Assembly (NCBI GenBank): GCA_020343715.1 | Contig: CP070808.1 | Span: 158,540 to 165,936, forward strand | Origin: Thermoplasmata archaeon | GTDB lineage: Archaea; Thermoplasmatota; DTKX01; GCA-020343715 | Direction of reading: 5' to 3' | Length of the DNA stretch: 7,397 bases | Shown here: one piece after another, positions 1-6,433 of the stretch | Numbering within the stretch: the stretch's first letter is position 1 | Layout: each line of letters begins with the position of its first letter | Translations under genes and position numbers: made by a program | Notes under the pieces: model-generated | Told to the model about the DNA's origin: nothing | Database searches by the model: none | What the model saw: only the letters and a program-made list of their open reading frames with translations

Positions 1-26
1 ATTGATATCCGGACGGGTGACGTGCC

Positions 27-2864
27 TCAGGCGGCCCGGTCCCTGTCGTCATCCAGCTCGTCGATGATCTCCTCGATCTCGTCATCGATGCGTGCCAGCT
101 CGGCCTCCTCGGAGTCGATGTCCTCGTCGATCTCGGACAGCTCCTCCTCAAGGCGGTCCACCTCCTCCTCCAGGCGGGCCATCTCCTCGGTGTCCATCAC
201 GCGGACCTGGTCTCCTGCGCCGACAGTGCCTTCGTCCTCGTCCGAGGGCAAGGCCTCCTCGTCACCCTCGCCCTCCTCGTCGACCATCTCGGTTACCTCT
301 TTGCCGGGCTCGATGTACTCGACCTCGTCCTCGCTGTCCAGGCCGTAGTGGGCCTTCTTCAGCTGGTTGTACCTCTCCGAGGTGGTCCTGATGATGAGTA
401 TGATGATGATCGTGGCGATGATGGTGGCGATGATGATGGCCATCTCCTGGTCGGTGACCTCGATGCCGAAACTCTCGACCGTGACCTTGACGGGCTCCTC
501 GGTCTCGGTGGTCCGGGTCCCGTCGGAGGCCTGGAACCATATCTTGTGGTTGCCCTCCTCGAGGCGGACGAACACGTGGTAAAGGACGCCCGCCCTGTAG
601 TCGTCGTCGGTGAGGTTCACCGGGATGAGCTCCACAGTCTCGTTGTCACCGAAGTGGGCCCTGACGTACTCCGGCGGGAGGTCCTCGGGGCTCATGTAGA
701 CGACCAGGATCTCGAAGTGGGTGTAGGTGTCGCCGTCGGGCGGGTCCACGGTGCCGCTCTCCAGCCTCGGGGGCCGGAGGCTCCCGTTGACGGACAGGGT
801 GATGGTGTGCACGTCGCTGAGGTCGCCGATGTCGATGGCGATGAGCTGCAGCTCCCACGAGTCCGCCTCCTCGGGCGCGGTGCCGGTGATGCGGTGGGTC
901 GTCCCGTCCATCCTCAGGAACTCGGGCAGGTGGGTGACCTCCAGCCTCACGAAGCTGGGCAGCTCGTCCTCGATGATGAAGAACAGGTCCACCGGATCCC
1001 CGGGCCCCACCTCCACGTCGTGGGGCGCCACCAGCTGGTCCATCTCCTGCATCCACAGGCGAGGCGGTACGTTCTCGGGCATGAAGCCCATGACCGCATA
1101 GAGGCCCAGGGAGTCCACGCTGGCCGTCACCGTATGGGTCTCGGTGTCCACCGAGGACCCTGGCACCTCCTTCCAGATGCCACCGTCCTCGAAGGCGATG
1201 ACCAGGCTCCCTTCGGACATGCCGTATGGCAGGAGGGTGGGGGAGTAGGTCACGGTCATGTCCGCGCCCGCCATGATGGCGTCGCCGTCGGTCCTGAGCC
1301 GGAGGAAGATGCCGATGAGCTCCCTGGGATGCGGCTCGGGGTACGAGGACTCCTCGAACAGCACATCACCGCTGCCCCCGAAGGTGACCTCCAGGGTTGC
1401 GATGTACAGGGACTCGGTGACCGTCAACGTCCTCTGGCTGGCCTGCAGCACCTCCACGCCGATGGTGGTGGAGTTGACGCCTCCCTGGCCATCGGAGACG
1501 GTGAGGGTGATCAGGCTCTCGCCCAGCAGCAGCGAGGCCTCCATCACCGCCTCGGGGCCCGAGTAGAGGAGCCGGTCCCCGATGTCGGTGGTCCAGTTGA
1601 AGGTCATTGGGTCCCCGTTGGGGTCGAAGGTGTCCGACGCGTCGAAGGTTATGACCTGACCCATCACCACCCTGGTGCCTGGGGTGGGTGACCTGACGGA
1701 TATGAAGGGGGCCAGGTTGGTCAGCACGGAGACCTCCCGGGTCATCGTGACCGTCACGTTGAAGGTCACCCGGGCGTGGTAGCGCTCCTTCTCCACCCAA
1801 ACGGAGTGGAGGTTCCGGGTCTCCCGGGTGGTGTTGGTGATGATCGCGTCCAGCAGCTGGATATCCACCATGCCGTCCGCCGCCGTCGTGCCGGTGAACA
1901 CCGTCACCCCCCGGGTGTCGTTCACCTCCACCGTTGCCCCCTCCAGGGGCTGGTAGGCCTGGTCGGTGACCCGCAGCGACAGGGTCCAGTGGACGTTCAG
2001 GGTGGACGAGGTGTCCGAGATGTTCAAGTTGTACTGGTCGAACATCACGTCCACCACGTCGGCGGTGCTCCTTACCAGGGTCAGGTCCGTCCCGAAGGGG
2101 GAGGACTCCAGGAGTCCGCCCGTCATCGTCATCTCGGCGTCGAACAAGGTGAGGGGGAAGAAGCAGTTGGCCACGTCGGTGTCCACGAGGATGGGGGCCG
2201 GGTCACCCTTGGCGTTGACGCCATAGTAGCAGTTGAGGATCGTGCTCGACTCCAGGAGGGCCGCCGAGTCCTCGAAGTAGAGGCTGGACGCCAGGTCCCC
2301 CGTCATGCGGCAGGACAGGAAGGTGGGGGACGACTTGTTGGCGAAGATGGAGCTGAAGGACTCGAACAGCACATGCTCGAACAGCACGTCGTCGGAGCCT
2401 ATGTCCAGGCCCACGACCACGTCGTCGCCCAGGTCCTGTATCTTCGACCTCTTCACCGTCATCGTCGCGCCGTTCTTAACCTCTATCGTGTAGCGGGCCG
2501 ACTGGAACCAGGACCTGAGCTCGGACCTGTCGTTGGTGGTGGTCCAGTCCCCGTCGGTGTCCTCCACTATGAGCTCGCCGTTGGTGAGGACCTCGATGGT
2601 GTACTGGAGGTCCTCGGTGGCGTTCATGATCAACTTGACGCCCCGTAGGGTCAGCGTCCCCCCGAACTCCACCGTCAGGTTACCGTTGACGAGCAGGGTG
2701 AGGTTCTCATACGTCTCCGTCTCGTTGACGGTCCAATCGCCCTCAGTCTCCCACTCGCCGTCGCCGGCCGGGCTGCCGTTCGCCTCGTCCTCGGGGGCGC
2801 CCTCGCTCATGGCCAGGGAGGCCGTGAGGGCTAGCGCCACTAGGAGGATGAGCAACGACCACAT
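27..2864 (-). CDS. Large membrane-anchored surface protein with beta-helix, PKD and Ig-like domains and an acidic coiled-coil cytoplasmic tail
   Basis: Counting from the ATG at 2864, this is 945 residues. Residues 1-20 form a signal peptide (hydrophobic LLILLVALAL core). Residues about 43-275 carry repeated short beta-strand turns typical of a right-handed beta-helix. About 284-380 resembles a carboxypeptidase-regulatory-like sandwich (GATVEV, then TTAADGMVDI). About 380-473 is a PKD domain (DASDTFDPNGDP, then LTVSDGQGG). About 600-693 looks cadherin or He_PIG-like (PEFLRMDGTTHRITGTAP), followed by another Ig-like stretch to about 797. One membrane helix at 808-826 (MAIIIATIIATIIIILIIR) is followed by basic residues, which fits an outside-N, inside-C topology. 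The tail of about 119 residues is very acidic, and 890-945 look like a heptad coiled coil. About 15 N-x-S/T sequons lie in the ectodomain. An ATG at 2945 is open but would span the likely promoter and place 27 non-signal residues first. A GTG at 2885 would add an arginine before the hydrophobic core and is a real alternative start. The role is unknown; adhesion or envelope structure is a guess. Confidence 0.85.
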   Translation of the reverse strand: MWSLLILLVALALTASLAMSEGAPEDEANGSPAGDGEWETEGDWTVNETETYENLTLLVNGNLTVEFGGTLTLRGVKLIMNATEDLQYTIEVLTNGELIVEDTDGDWTTTNDRSELRSWFQSARYTIEVKNGATMTVKRSKIQDLGDDVVVGLDIGSDDVLFEHVLFESFSSIFANKSSPTFLSCRMTGDLASSLYFEDSAALLESSTILNCYYGVNAKGDPAPILVDTDVANCFFPLTLFDAEMTMTGGLLESSPFGTDLTLVRSTADVVDVMFDQYNLNISDTSSTLNVHWTLSLRVTDQAYQPLEGATVEVNDTRGVTVFTGTTAADGMVDIQLLDAIITNTTRETRNLHSVWVEKERYHARVTFNVTVTMTREVSVLTNLAPFISVRSPTPGTRVVMGQVITFDASDTFDPNGDPMTFNWTTDIGDRLLYSGPEAVMEASLLLGESLITLTVSDGQGGVNSTTIGVEVLQASQRTLTVTESLYIATLEVTFGGSGDVLFEESSYPEPHPRELIGIFLRLRTDGDAIMAGADMTVTYSPTLLPYGMSEGSLVIAFEDGGIWKEVPGSSVDTETHTVTASVDSLGLYAVMGFMPENVPPRLWMQEMDQLVAPHDVEVGPGDPVDLFFIIEDELPSFVRLEVTHLPEFLRMDGTTHRITGTAPEEADSWELQLIAIDIGDLSDVHTITLSVNGSLRPPRLESGTVDPPDGDTYTHFEILVVYMSPEDLPPEYVRAHFGDNETVELIPVNLTDDDYRAGVLYHVFVRLEEGNHKIWFQASDGTRTTETEEPVKVTVESFGIEVTDQEMAIIIATIIATIIIILIIRTTSERYNQLKKAHYGLDSEDEVEYIEPGKEVTEMVDEEGEGDEEALPSDEDEGTVGAGDQVRVMDTEEMARLEEEVDRLEEELSEIDEDIDSEEAELARIDDEIEEIIDELDDDRDRAA

Positions 2865-2921
2865 GGTAGGTCTGGTCCAAGCCACAGGCTCCACCGCTGG
2901 CGGCAATGGCCGCCCGACCAC

Positions 2922-2931
2922 ATAACCTTTG
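2922..2931 (-). promoter_or_regulatory. Probable archaeal promoter (BRE/TATA) of the surface-protein gene
   Basis: On the minus strand this reads CAAAGGTTAT, which closely matches the CAAAGGCTTA seen before DP1 and LSm. Transcription would be expected to start about 25 bases downstream, near 2900. That leaves a short leader before the ATG at 2864, or a very short one before the GTG at 2885. This argues against the open ATG at 2945, which lies upstream of the element. The TATA part (TTATG) is weak. Confidence 0.45.
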
Positions 2932-2980
2932 GGGCATAGGGCCACACCAGGTGACCATGGGGGCGCTATGGCGAAGGTGG

Positions 2981-3001
2981 CCCGACGGGGGGTCCGTCGG
3001 G
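2981..3001. promoter_or_regulatory. Operator-like inverted repeat upstream of the DP1 promoter
   Basis: CCCGACGG (2981-2988) and CCGTCGGG (2994-3001) are exact reverse complements separated by five bases (GGGGT). The repeat ends 9 bases before the CAAAGG element of the DP1 promoter and lies about 50 bases upstream of the promoter of the divergent surface-protein gene. It should not be transcribed from the DP1 promoter, so a DNA-binding site is more likely than an RNA hairpin. GC-rich sequence makes chance palindromes more common, and no regulator is identified. Confidence 0.4.
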
Positions 3002-3010
3002 GGGAGCGTC

Positions 3011-3022
3011 CAAAGGCTTAAT
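3011..3022 (+). promoter_or_regulatory. Probable archaeal promoter (BRE/TATA) of the DP1 gene
   Basis: The sequence CAAAGGCTTAAT has a purine-rich BRE-like part followed by a TTAATA core. Its centre is about 28 bases before the ATG at 3049, so the transcript should begin at or within a few bases of the start codon and be essentially leaderless. No Shine-Dalgarno site precedes the ATG. Confidence 0.6.
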
Positions 3023-3048
3023 ATGGGACCCCCTCATATACACGCGGG

Positions 3049-4668
3049 ATGCGCGGCAAGGTCGTGAATCTTTTCTCAGATGAATCCCACCTACTGGATG
3101 ACAGGGCTCTCGCGTTCCTCGTCTCTCAAGAGGACCCGATGGAGGTCTCGAGGAGGGTCCTGGAGCGGATGAGCTGCCTCGAGACGGTGCCCCTGGTGCT
3201 GGGCCTTTCCGACGTGAAGGCCGCCCTCGAGGGCAGCAGCACCAGCGTGGTGATGGTCCCCTCATCCAAGGACGAGAACCCCCGGGTGCAGAAACTCCCC
3301 GACGACCTGGGAGGGGGGCACAAGATCTCGACCCAGGCAGCCCTCTCCGGGGACAGGCCCGTGCCCCCGAGCAAGCAGGTCAGGCGGACGCCGCCCCCGC
3401 CGGCACCCCGCACCCACGTGACCTCCTCCGTCAAGCGGCTGGACGCCGAGTGCTCCATCGACATCCTCCAGGACATCACCGGCGACTCCACCTGCTCGGG
3501 CTGCATCTCGGACTTCACCAAGTACTTCCAGGACAGGTTCGCCCGCCTCAAGCGCCTCATCGTCAACCGCAGGGAGATGCTGGGGGCCGTCCCCGTGGCC
3601 GCCATCCGGAACCGGGGGGGCGACGTGAAGGTCATCGGCATGGTGGTGGAGAAGCAGACCACCAGCAAGGGCGGCGTCATCTTCACCATCGAGGACGGCT
3701 CGGGGCGCATCAAGGTGCTGTCCACGGGCACCAAGGGCACTCCCACCGACATCGTGAACGACGAGGTGGTGGGGGTCGTGGGCACCACCAACCCGAAGCG
3801 GGACCTGGTGTACGCCGAGCAGATAGTAAGGCCCGAGATCCCGGTGCGCCGCATCCCACATCACACCGACCGGGACCTGCACGTGGCCTTCGCCGCGGAC
3901 ATCCACGTGGGCTCCAACACCTTCCTCGACACCCAGTGGAACCGTTTCATGGACTTCCTCAACGGCAGGCTGGACAACGGCAACGGCACCAACGGGATAC
4001 TGGACTCCCTGGAGGTCATCATCGTCCCAGGCGATGTGGTGGACGGCATCGGGGTGTTCCCGGGCCAGCAGGAGGAGCTGCTCATCGACGACATCTACCG
4101 GCAGTACGAGGCCCTGGCGGAGCTGCTCAAGGACGTGCCGGACCACATCGAGGTCATAATGTCGCCGGGCAACCACGACGCCGTCCGTCTGGCGGAGCCC
4201 CAACCCGCGCTTCCCAACGACGTCCAGCGCATGTTCGCGGGCAAGGTGACCTTCGTGGGCAACCCCGCCCTCATCGATATCGAGGGCGTCAACATCCTGG
4301 CCTACCATGGCAAGAGCATCGACGACTTCGTCACCCACGTCCAGGCCTGCACCTACGAGGACCCTGTGACGGTGATGAAGGAGATGCTCAAGCGCCGCCA
4401 CCTGGCCCCGATGTACGGGGGTAGGACCAACATCGCGCCCGAGGCCAACGACCACCTGGTGGTGGAGACCATACCGGACATCTTCGTGACCGGCCACGTC
4501 CACGGGACCGGCGTGGAGAGGTACAGGGGCACCACCCTCATCAACGCCTCCGCGTGGCAGGACCAGACCAGGTACCAAAAGTCCATGAACTTCGTGCCCG
4601 ACCCGGCCAAGGTCCCCATTGTGAACCTGAAGGACATGTCCATCAAGCTGATGGACTTCGCCACCTGA
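3049..4668 (+). CDS. polB: DNA polymerase D small subunit DP1 (exonuclease subunit)
   Basis: This 539-residue protein is the small subunit of the archaeal PolD holoenzyme (DP1; the symbol polB here does not mean a family B polymerase). DP1 binds the catalytic large subunit DP2 and supplies 3'-5' proofreading nuclease activity. Residues 1-65 form a helical N-terminal domain. About 75-125 is a proline-rich, probably disordered linker. About 180-265 is an OB fold (VIGMVVEKQ, IEDGSGRIKVL). From about 278 comes the calcineurin-like phosphoesterase domain, with all its metal-site motifs: D284-I-H286, GD329VVD, GN375HD, YH420GKS and GH483VH485G. Nothing catalytic appears missing, and length is normal for the family. 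The start at 3049 fits a leaderless transcript from the promoter at 3011-3022. The gene is divergent from the surface-protein gene and followed 51 bases later by LSm, which has its own promoter. DP2 is not in the window. Confidence 0.96.
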   Translation: MRGKVVNLFSDESHLLDDRALAFLVSQEDPMEVSRRVLERMSCLETVPLVLGLSDVKAALEGSSTSVVMVPSSKDENPRVQKLPDDLGGGHKISTQAALSGDRPVPPSKQVRRTPPPPAPRTHVTSSVKRLDAECSIDILQDITGDSTCSGCISDFTKYFQDRFARLKRLIVNRREMLGAVPVAAIRNRGGDVKVIGMVVEKQTTSKGGVIFTIEDGSGRIKVLSTGTKGTPTDIVNDEVVGVVGTTNPKRDLVYAEQIVRPEIPVRRIPHHTDRDLHVAFAADIHVGSNTFLDTQWNRFMDFLNGRLDNGNGTNGILDSLEVIIVPGDVVDGIGVFPGQQEELLIDDIYRQYEALAELLKDVPDHIEVIMSPGNHDAVRLAEPQPALPNDVQRMFAGKVTFVGNPALIDIEGVNILAYHGKSIDDFVTHVQACTYEDPVTVMKEMLKRRHLAPMYGGRTNIAPEANDHLVVETIPDIFVTGHVHGTGVERYRGTTLINASAWQDQTRYQKSMNFVPDPAKVPIVNLKDMSIKLMDFAT

Positions 4669-4673
4669 GGGCG

Positions 4674-4687
4674 CAAAGGCTTATTAA
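4674..4687 (+). promoter_or_regulatory. Probable archaeal promoter (BRE/TATA) of the LSm gene
   Basis: CAAAGGCTTATTAA begins five bases after the DP1 stop codon and repeats the first ten bases of the DP1 promoter element exactly. Its TATA centre lies about 36 bases before the ATG at 4720, predicting a leader of about ten bases. LSm can therefore be transcribed on its own, although read-through from DP1 is also possible. Confidence 0.6.
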
Positions 4688-4719
4688 GGGGGCGGGCCTA
4701 CCCTGGCTTCGGTGCCATC

Positions 4720-4938
4720 ATGCCGATGCCCCTCTCAGCCCTCGACAAGGCCATGAACAGGAAGGTCCAGCTGCTGCTCAAGGACCGGCGCATCCTGGAG
4801 GGGAACCTCCGGGGCTACGACGAGCACATGAACCTGGTGCTGGACGACACCGAGGAGACTGACACCGAGGGTAAGCGGCGCAAGATCGGCACCGTTGTGC
4901 TGCGCGGCTCCAACGTGGTCTCTATAAACAGGGACTGA
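4720..4938 (+). CDS. Sm-like archaeal protein (LSm, snRNP-type RNA-binding protein)
   Basis: This 72-residue protein is a single Sm fold, the usual size of archaeal SmAP1, which forms heptameric rings that bind U-rich RNA. The Sm1 motif runs through about residues 14-46, with the RNA-binding D34-E-H36-M-N38 loop. The Sm2 motif is LR62GSNVVSI near the C terminus, with serine in place of the common aspartate after RG. A second ATG lies two codons downstream (MPMP), so the exact start could shift by two residues. In many Euryarchaeota this gene is followed by the ribosomal protein L37e gene. Here it is followed instead by a convergent gene 21 bases away. Confidence 0.95.
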   Translation: MPMPLSALDKAMNRKVQLLLKDRRILEGNLRGYDEHMNLVLDDTEETDTEGKRRKIGTVVLRGSNVVSINRD

Positions 4939-4959
4939 GACCCTCCTTCCTATCCATCC

Positions 4960-5235
4960 TCAGAAGCGCTCAGTGCCCACCAGGTCCTCGAACATGTCCT
5001 CCACCTCCGAGTGGTGGACTTCGTCGGGTACGTCTGTGAGAACTAGGGACAGCATGCCGTCGTCCAAGGAGTACAGGCCCTTGAGCTCCATGCTCGTCTC
5101 GGGGAACCTCTTGAGGAACTCGCCCTCACTCTCGGTACCTTCGAAGACCACGTGGTGGTCGATGCCCCGCAGGCGCAGTCCCATTAGAGCCTTCCTTGGC
5201 TCTTCCTCTAGTTGGTAGGTGAGGACCCTCCCCAT
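4960..5235 (-). CDS. Unrecognised 91-residue cytoplasmic protein
   Basis: I do not recognise this family. The protein has no signal peptide and no membrane segment. It is acidic, with alternating hydrophobic strand-like and helical stretches: MGLRLRGIDHHVVFEG near residues 18-33, LKGLYSLDDGMLSLVLTDVP near 51-70, and an acidic helix-like C terminus (SEVEDMFEDLVG). That pattern suggests a small alpha/beta fold. It is judged real because it fills the space between LSm and the next gene without overlapping either, has a plausible TATA element 35-40 bases before its ATG, and has a balanced protein-like composition. The overlapping plus-strand frame at 4973-5218 is serine-rich and looks like a shadow. 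It is convergent with LSm and divergent from the nucleotidyltransferase gene. Confidence 0.72.
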   Translation of the reverse strand: MGRVLTYQLEEEPRKALMGLRLRGIDHHVVFEGTESEGEFLKRFPETSMELKGLYSLDDGMLSLVLTDVPDEVHHSEVEDMFEDLVGTERF

Positions 5236-5268
5236 GGAATCCCTAAAACATCATTGACAGATACACTT

Positions 5269-5278
5269 GATAAAGTTT
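5269..5278 (-). promoter_or_regulatory. Probable TATA promoter of the 91-residue protein gene
   Basis: On the minus strand this reads AAACTTTATC, a good archaeal TATA element. It lies about 37 bases before the ATG at 5235, predicting a leader of roughly 12 bases. It does not carry the CAAAGG motif seen at the other minus-strand gene, DP1 and LSm. Confidence 0.5.
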
Positions 5279-5352
5279 GCCTAGTTCTCAATAAACGACA
5301 AAAACCAGAGCGATGCGGACGGCAATATTCTCATCGACGGTGCTGTTCCCGA

Positions 5353-5363
5353 TATCCTTATCT
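5353..5363 (+). promoter_or_regulatory. Possible TATA promoter of the nucleotidyltransferase gene
   Basis: TATCCTTATCT is centred about 28-30 bases before the ATG at 5387, the spacing expected for a leaderless or nearly leaderless archaeal transcript. The match to a TATA consensus is moderate. The surrounding 5236-5386 region looks more AT-rich than the flanking genes and holds this promoter and the divergent one. No other structure was seen there. Confidence 0.4.
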
Positions 5364-5386
5364 CACCCTCCGTTGTTCACGCGACC

Positions 5387-6376
5387 ATGGAGGCGGTCAT
5401 CCTCGCCGGTGGCTTCGGGACCCGGATGCGTCCCCTAACCGACACACGGCCGAAGCCGCTGCTGCCCATCCTGGACCAGCCCATGATAGACCACATCGTA
5501 CGATGGCTCCCCGACGAGGTGGACCGGGTGATACTGGCGGTCAACTACATGGCCGACGCCATCCGGGAGCACCTGGCAGAGGCGGAGCTGGGCGTCGAGG
5601 TCGTGGTGGTAGAGGAGGACGAGCCCCTGGGCACGGGAGGGGCCTTCAGGAACGCCCTGCCCGAGGTGACCGACGACACGTTCATCGGCCTCAACGGCGA
5701 CGTGATCACGTCCCTGGACCTGACCGAGATGATGGTGCGCCACTGGCGCATGGGCGGCATCGGCACCATCGCACTATGGGAGGTGGACGACCCGTCCCGC
5801 TTCGGCGTGGTGGACATGGACCACCAGGGACGCATCGGCCAGTTCGTGGAGAAGCCCGAGCCCGGCACAGCCCCGTCGAACCTGATCAACGCCGGCGCCT
5901 ACATCCTCCGGTCCGACATCCTGGAGCTGGTGGAGCCCGGCGTGAAGACCTCCTTGGAGCGGGAGGTGTTCCCGAAGGTGCTGGACGAGGGGCTGTACGG
6001 CTACCGCTTCACCGGCTTTTGGGTGGACGCTGGCACCCCCGAGGCGTACCTGGAGGCCCACCGCCACCTGCTGGCCCGCATGGAGGAGCGGGGCTGGGAA
6101 GGCTCCGTAATGGACACCACCGCGCACATCAAGGGACCCTCCCTCATAGGGCCCGGTACCGTGATGGGTGCCGAGTGCCAGGTTGGCCCCTACGCCACCG
6201 TGGGCGAGGGGTGCGTCATCGGCAAGGGCGCCAAGGTGGTCAACTGCGTCCTCCTGCCTGACGCCAAGGTCGACAAGGGGGCCCGCCTATACAACTGCAT
6301 CCTGGGAGAGGGTGCCGAGGCGGGTGAGAACGAGGTCCTGGAAGGGGTCGTCCTCGAGGACGGACGGACCCCCTGA
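5387..6376 (+). CDS. Sugar-1-phosphate nucleotidyltransferase, probably mannose-1-phosphate guanylyltransferase-like
   Basis: This 329-residue enzyme would join a nucleoside triphosphate and a sugar 1-phosphate to give an NDP-sugar plus pyrophosphate in the cytoplasm. The N-terminal Rossmann-like domain opens with the signature AVILAGGFGTRMRPLTDTRP, followed by K23. It then has L81GTGG for base and sugar contacts, GD105 for magnesium, VEK156P, NAGAYIL, and D214 in FWVDAGTP, the usual second metal ligand. From about residue 245 a left-handed beta-helix follows, with hexapeptide-type repeats (IGPGTVMGAECQVGPYATVG). This layout matches the COG1208/GCD1 group and resembles GDP-mannose pyrophosphorylase. 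Glucose-1-phosphate thymidylyl- or uridylyltransferase activity cannot be excluded, because specificity is not readable here. No acetyltransferase-length C terminus is present. No sugar-pathway genes adjoin it, so its pathway is unknown; supply for surface glycosylation is an inference. Confidence 0.92.
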   Translation: MEAVILAGGFGTRMRPLTDTRPKPLLPILDQPMIDHIVRWLPDEVDRVILAVNYMADAIREHLAEAELGVEVVVVEEDEPLGTGGAFRNALPEVTDDTFIGLNGDVITSLDLTEMMVRHWRMGGIGTIALWEVDDPSRFGVVDMDHQGRIGQFVEKPEPGTAPSNLINAGAYILRSDILELVEPGVKTSLEREVFPKVLDEGLYGYRFTGFWVDAGTPEAYLEAHRHLLARMEERGWEGSVMDTTAHIKGPSLIGPGTVMGAECQVGPYATVGEGCVIGKGAKVVNCVLLPDAKVDKGARLYNCILGEGAEAGENEVLEGVVLEDGRTP

Positions 6377-6399
6377 GTCCAAGCCAATATCGACAATGA

Positions 6400-6406
6400 T
6401 TTATAC
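6400..6406 (+). promoter_or_regulatory. TATA promoter of the SBBP-repeat gene
   Basis: TTTATAC is the best TATA box in the window. It lies 24 bases after the nucleotidyltransferase stop codon. Initiation about 25 bases downstream, near 6428, leaves about 18 bases of leader before the TTG at 6446. The ATG at 6421 is probably upstream of transcription start and would encode only three residues before a stop. Confidence 0.6.
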
Positions 6407-6433
6407 CCTTGAGGGACACAATGTTCCCGTAAA

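Noticed and set aside
367..582. Plus-strand methionine-rich frame that could look like a small membrane protein
   Set aside because: The methionines are the complement of the ATC/CAT-rich membrane-helix codons of the minus-strand gene.
348..1691. Plus-strand open frame of 447 codons opposite the surface-protein gene
   Set aside because: It is antisense to a gene with clear domains. It has a composition dominated by G, V, D, H and L with no recognisable motif, as expected from GC-rich reverse frames.
1776..2648. Plus-strand open frame of 290 codons opposite the surface-protein gene
   Set aside because: It has the same V/G/H/Q-rich shadow composition, no promoter, and is fully inside the opposite coding sequence.
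2959..3004. Possible G-quadruplex from the G5 and two G6 runs in the divergent intergenic region
   Set aside because: Only three long runs are present, with a 23-base gap after the first, so a standard four-tract intramolecular quadruplex is not supported. The inverted repeat explains the second part better.
2966..3265. Minus-strand frame of 99 codons across the DP1 promoter and N terminus
   Set aside because: It is proline-, arginine- and serine-rich, overlaps the DP1 start and both promoter elements, and has no motif.
3262..4578. Minus-strand open frame of 438 codons opposite DP1
   Set aside because: DP1 has complete conserved motifs on the other strand. The antisense product is V/H/G/D-rich with no domain pattern.
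4939..4959. Pyrimidine-rich spacer between LSm and the convergent gene as a terminator
   Set aside because: It is C-rich with few consecutive T residues, so it is not a convincing archaeal T-tract terminator, and no stem was seen.
5212..6261. Plus-strand open frame of 349 codons overlapping the nucleotidyltransferase
   Set aside because: It is out of frame with a recognised enzyme, is highly rich in R, G, P and H, and runs through the divergent promoter region.
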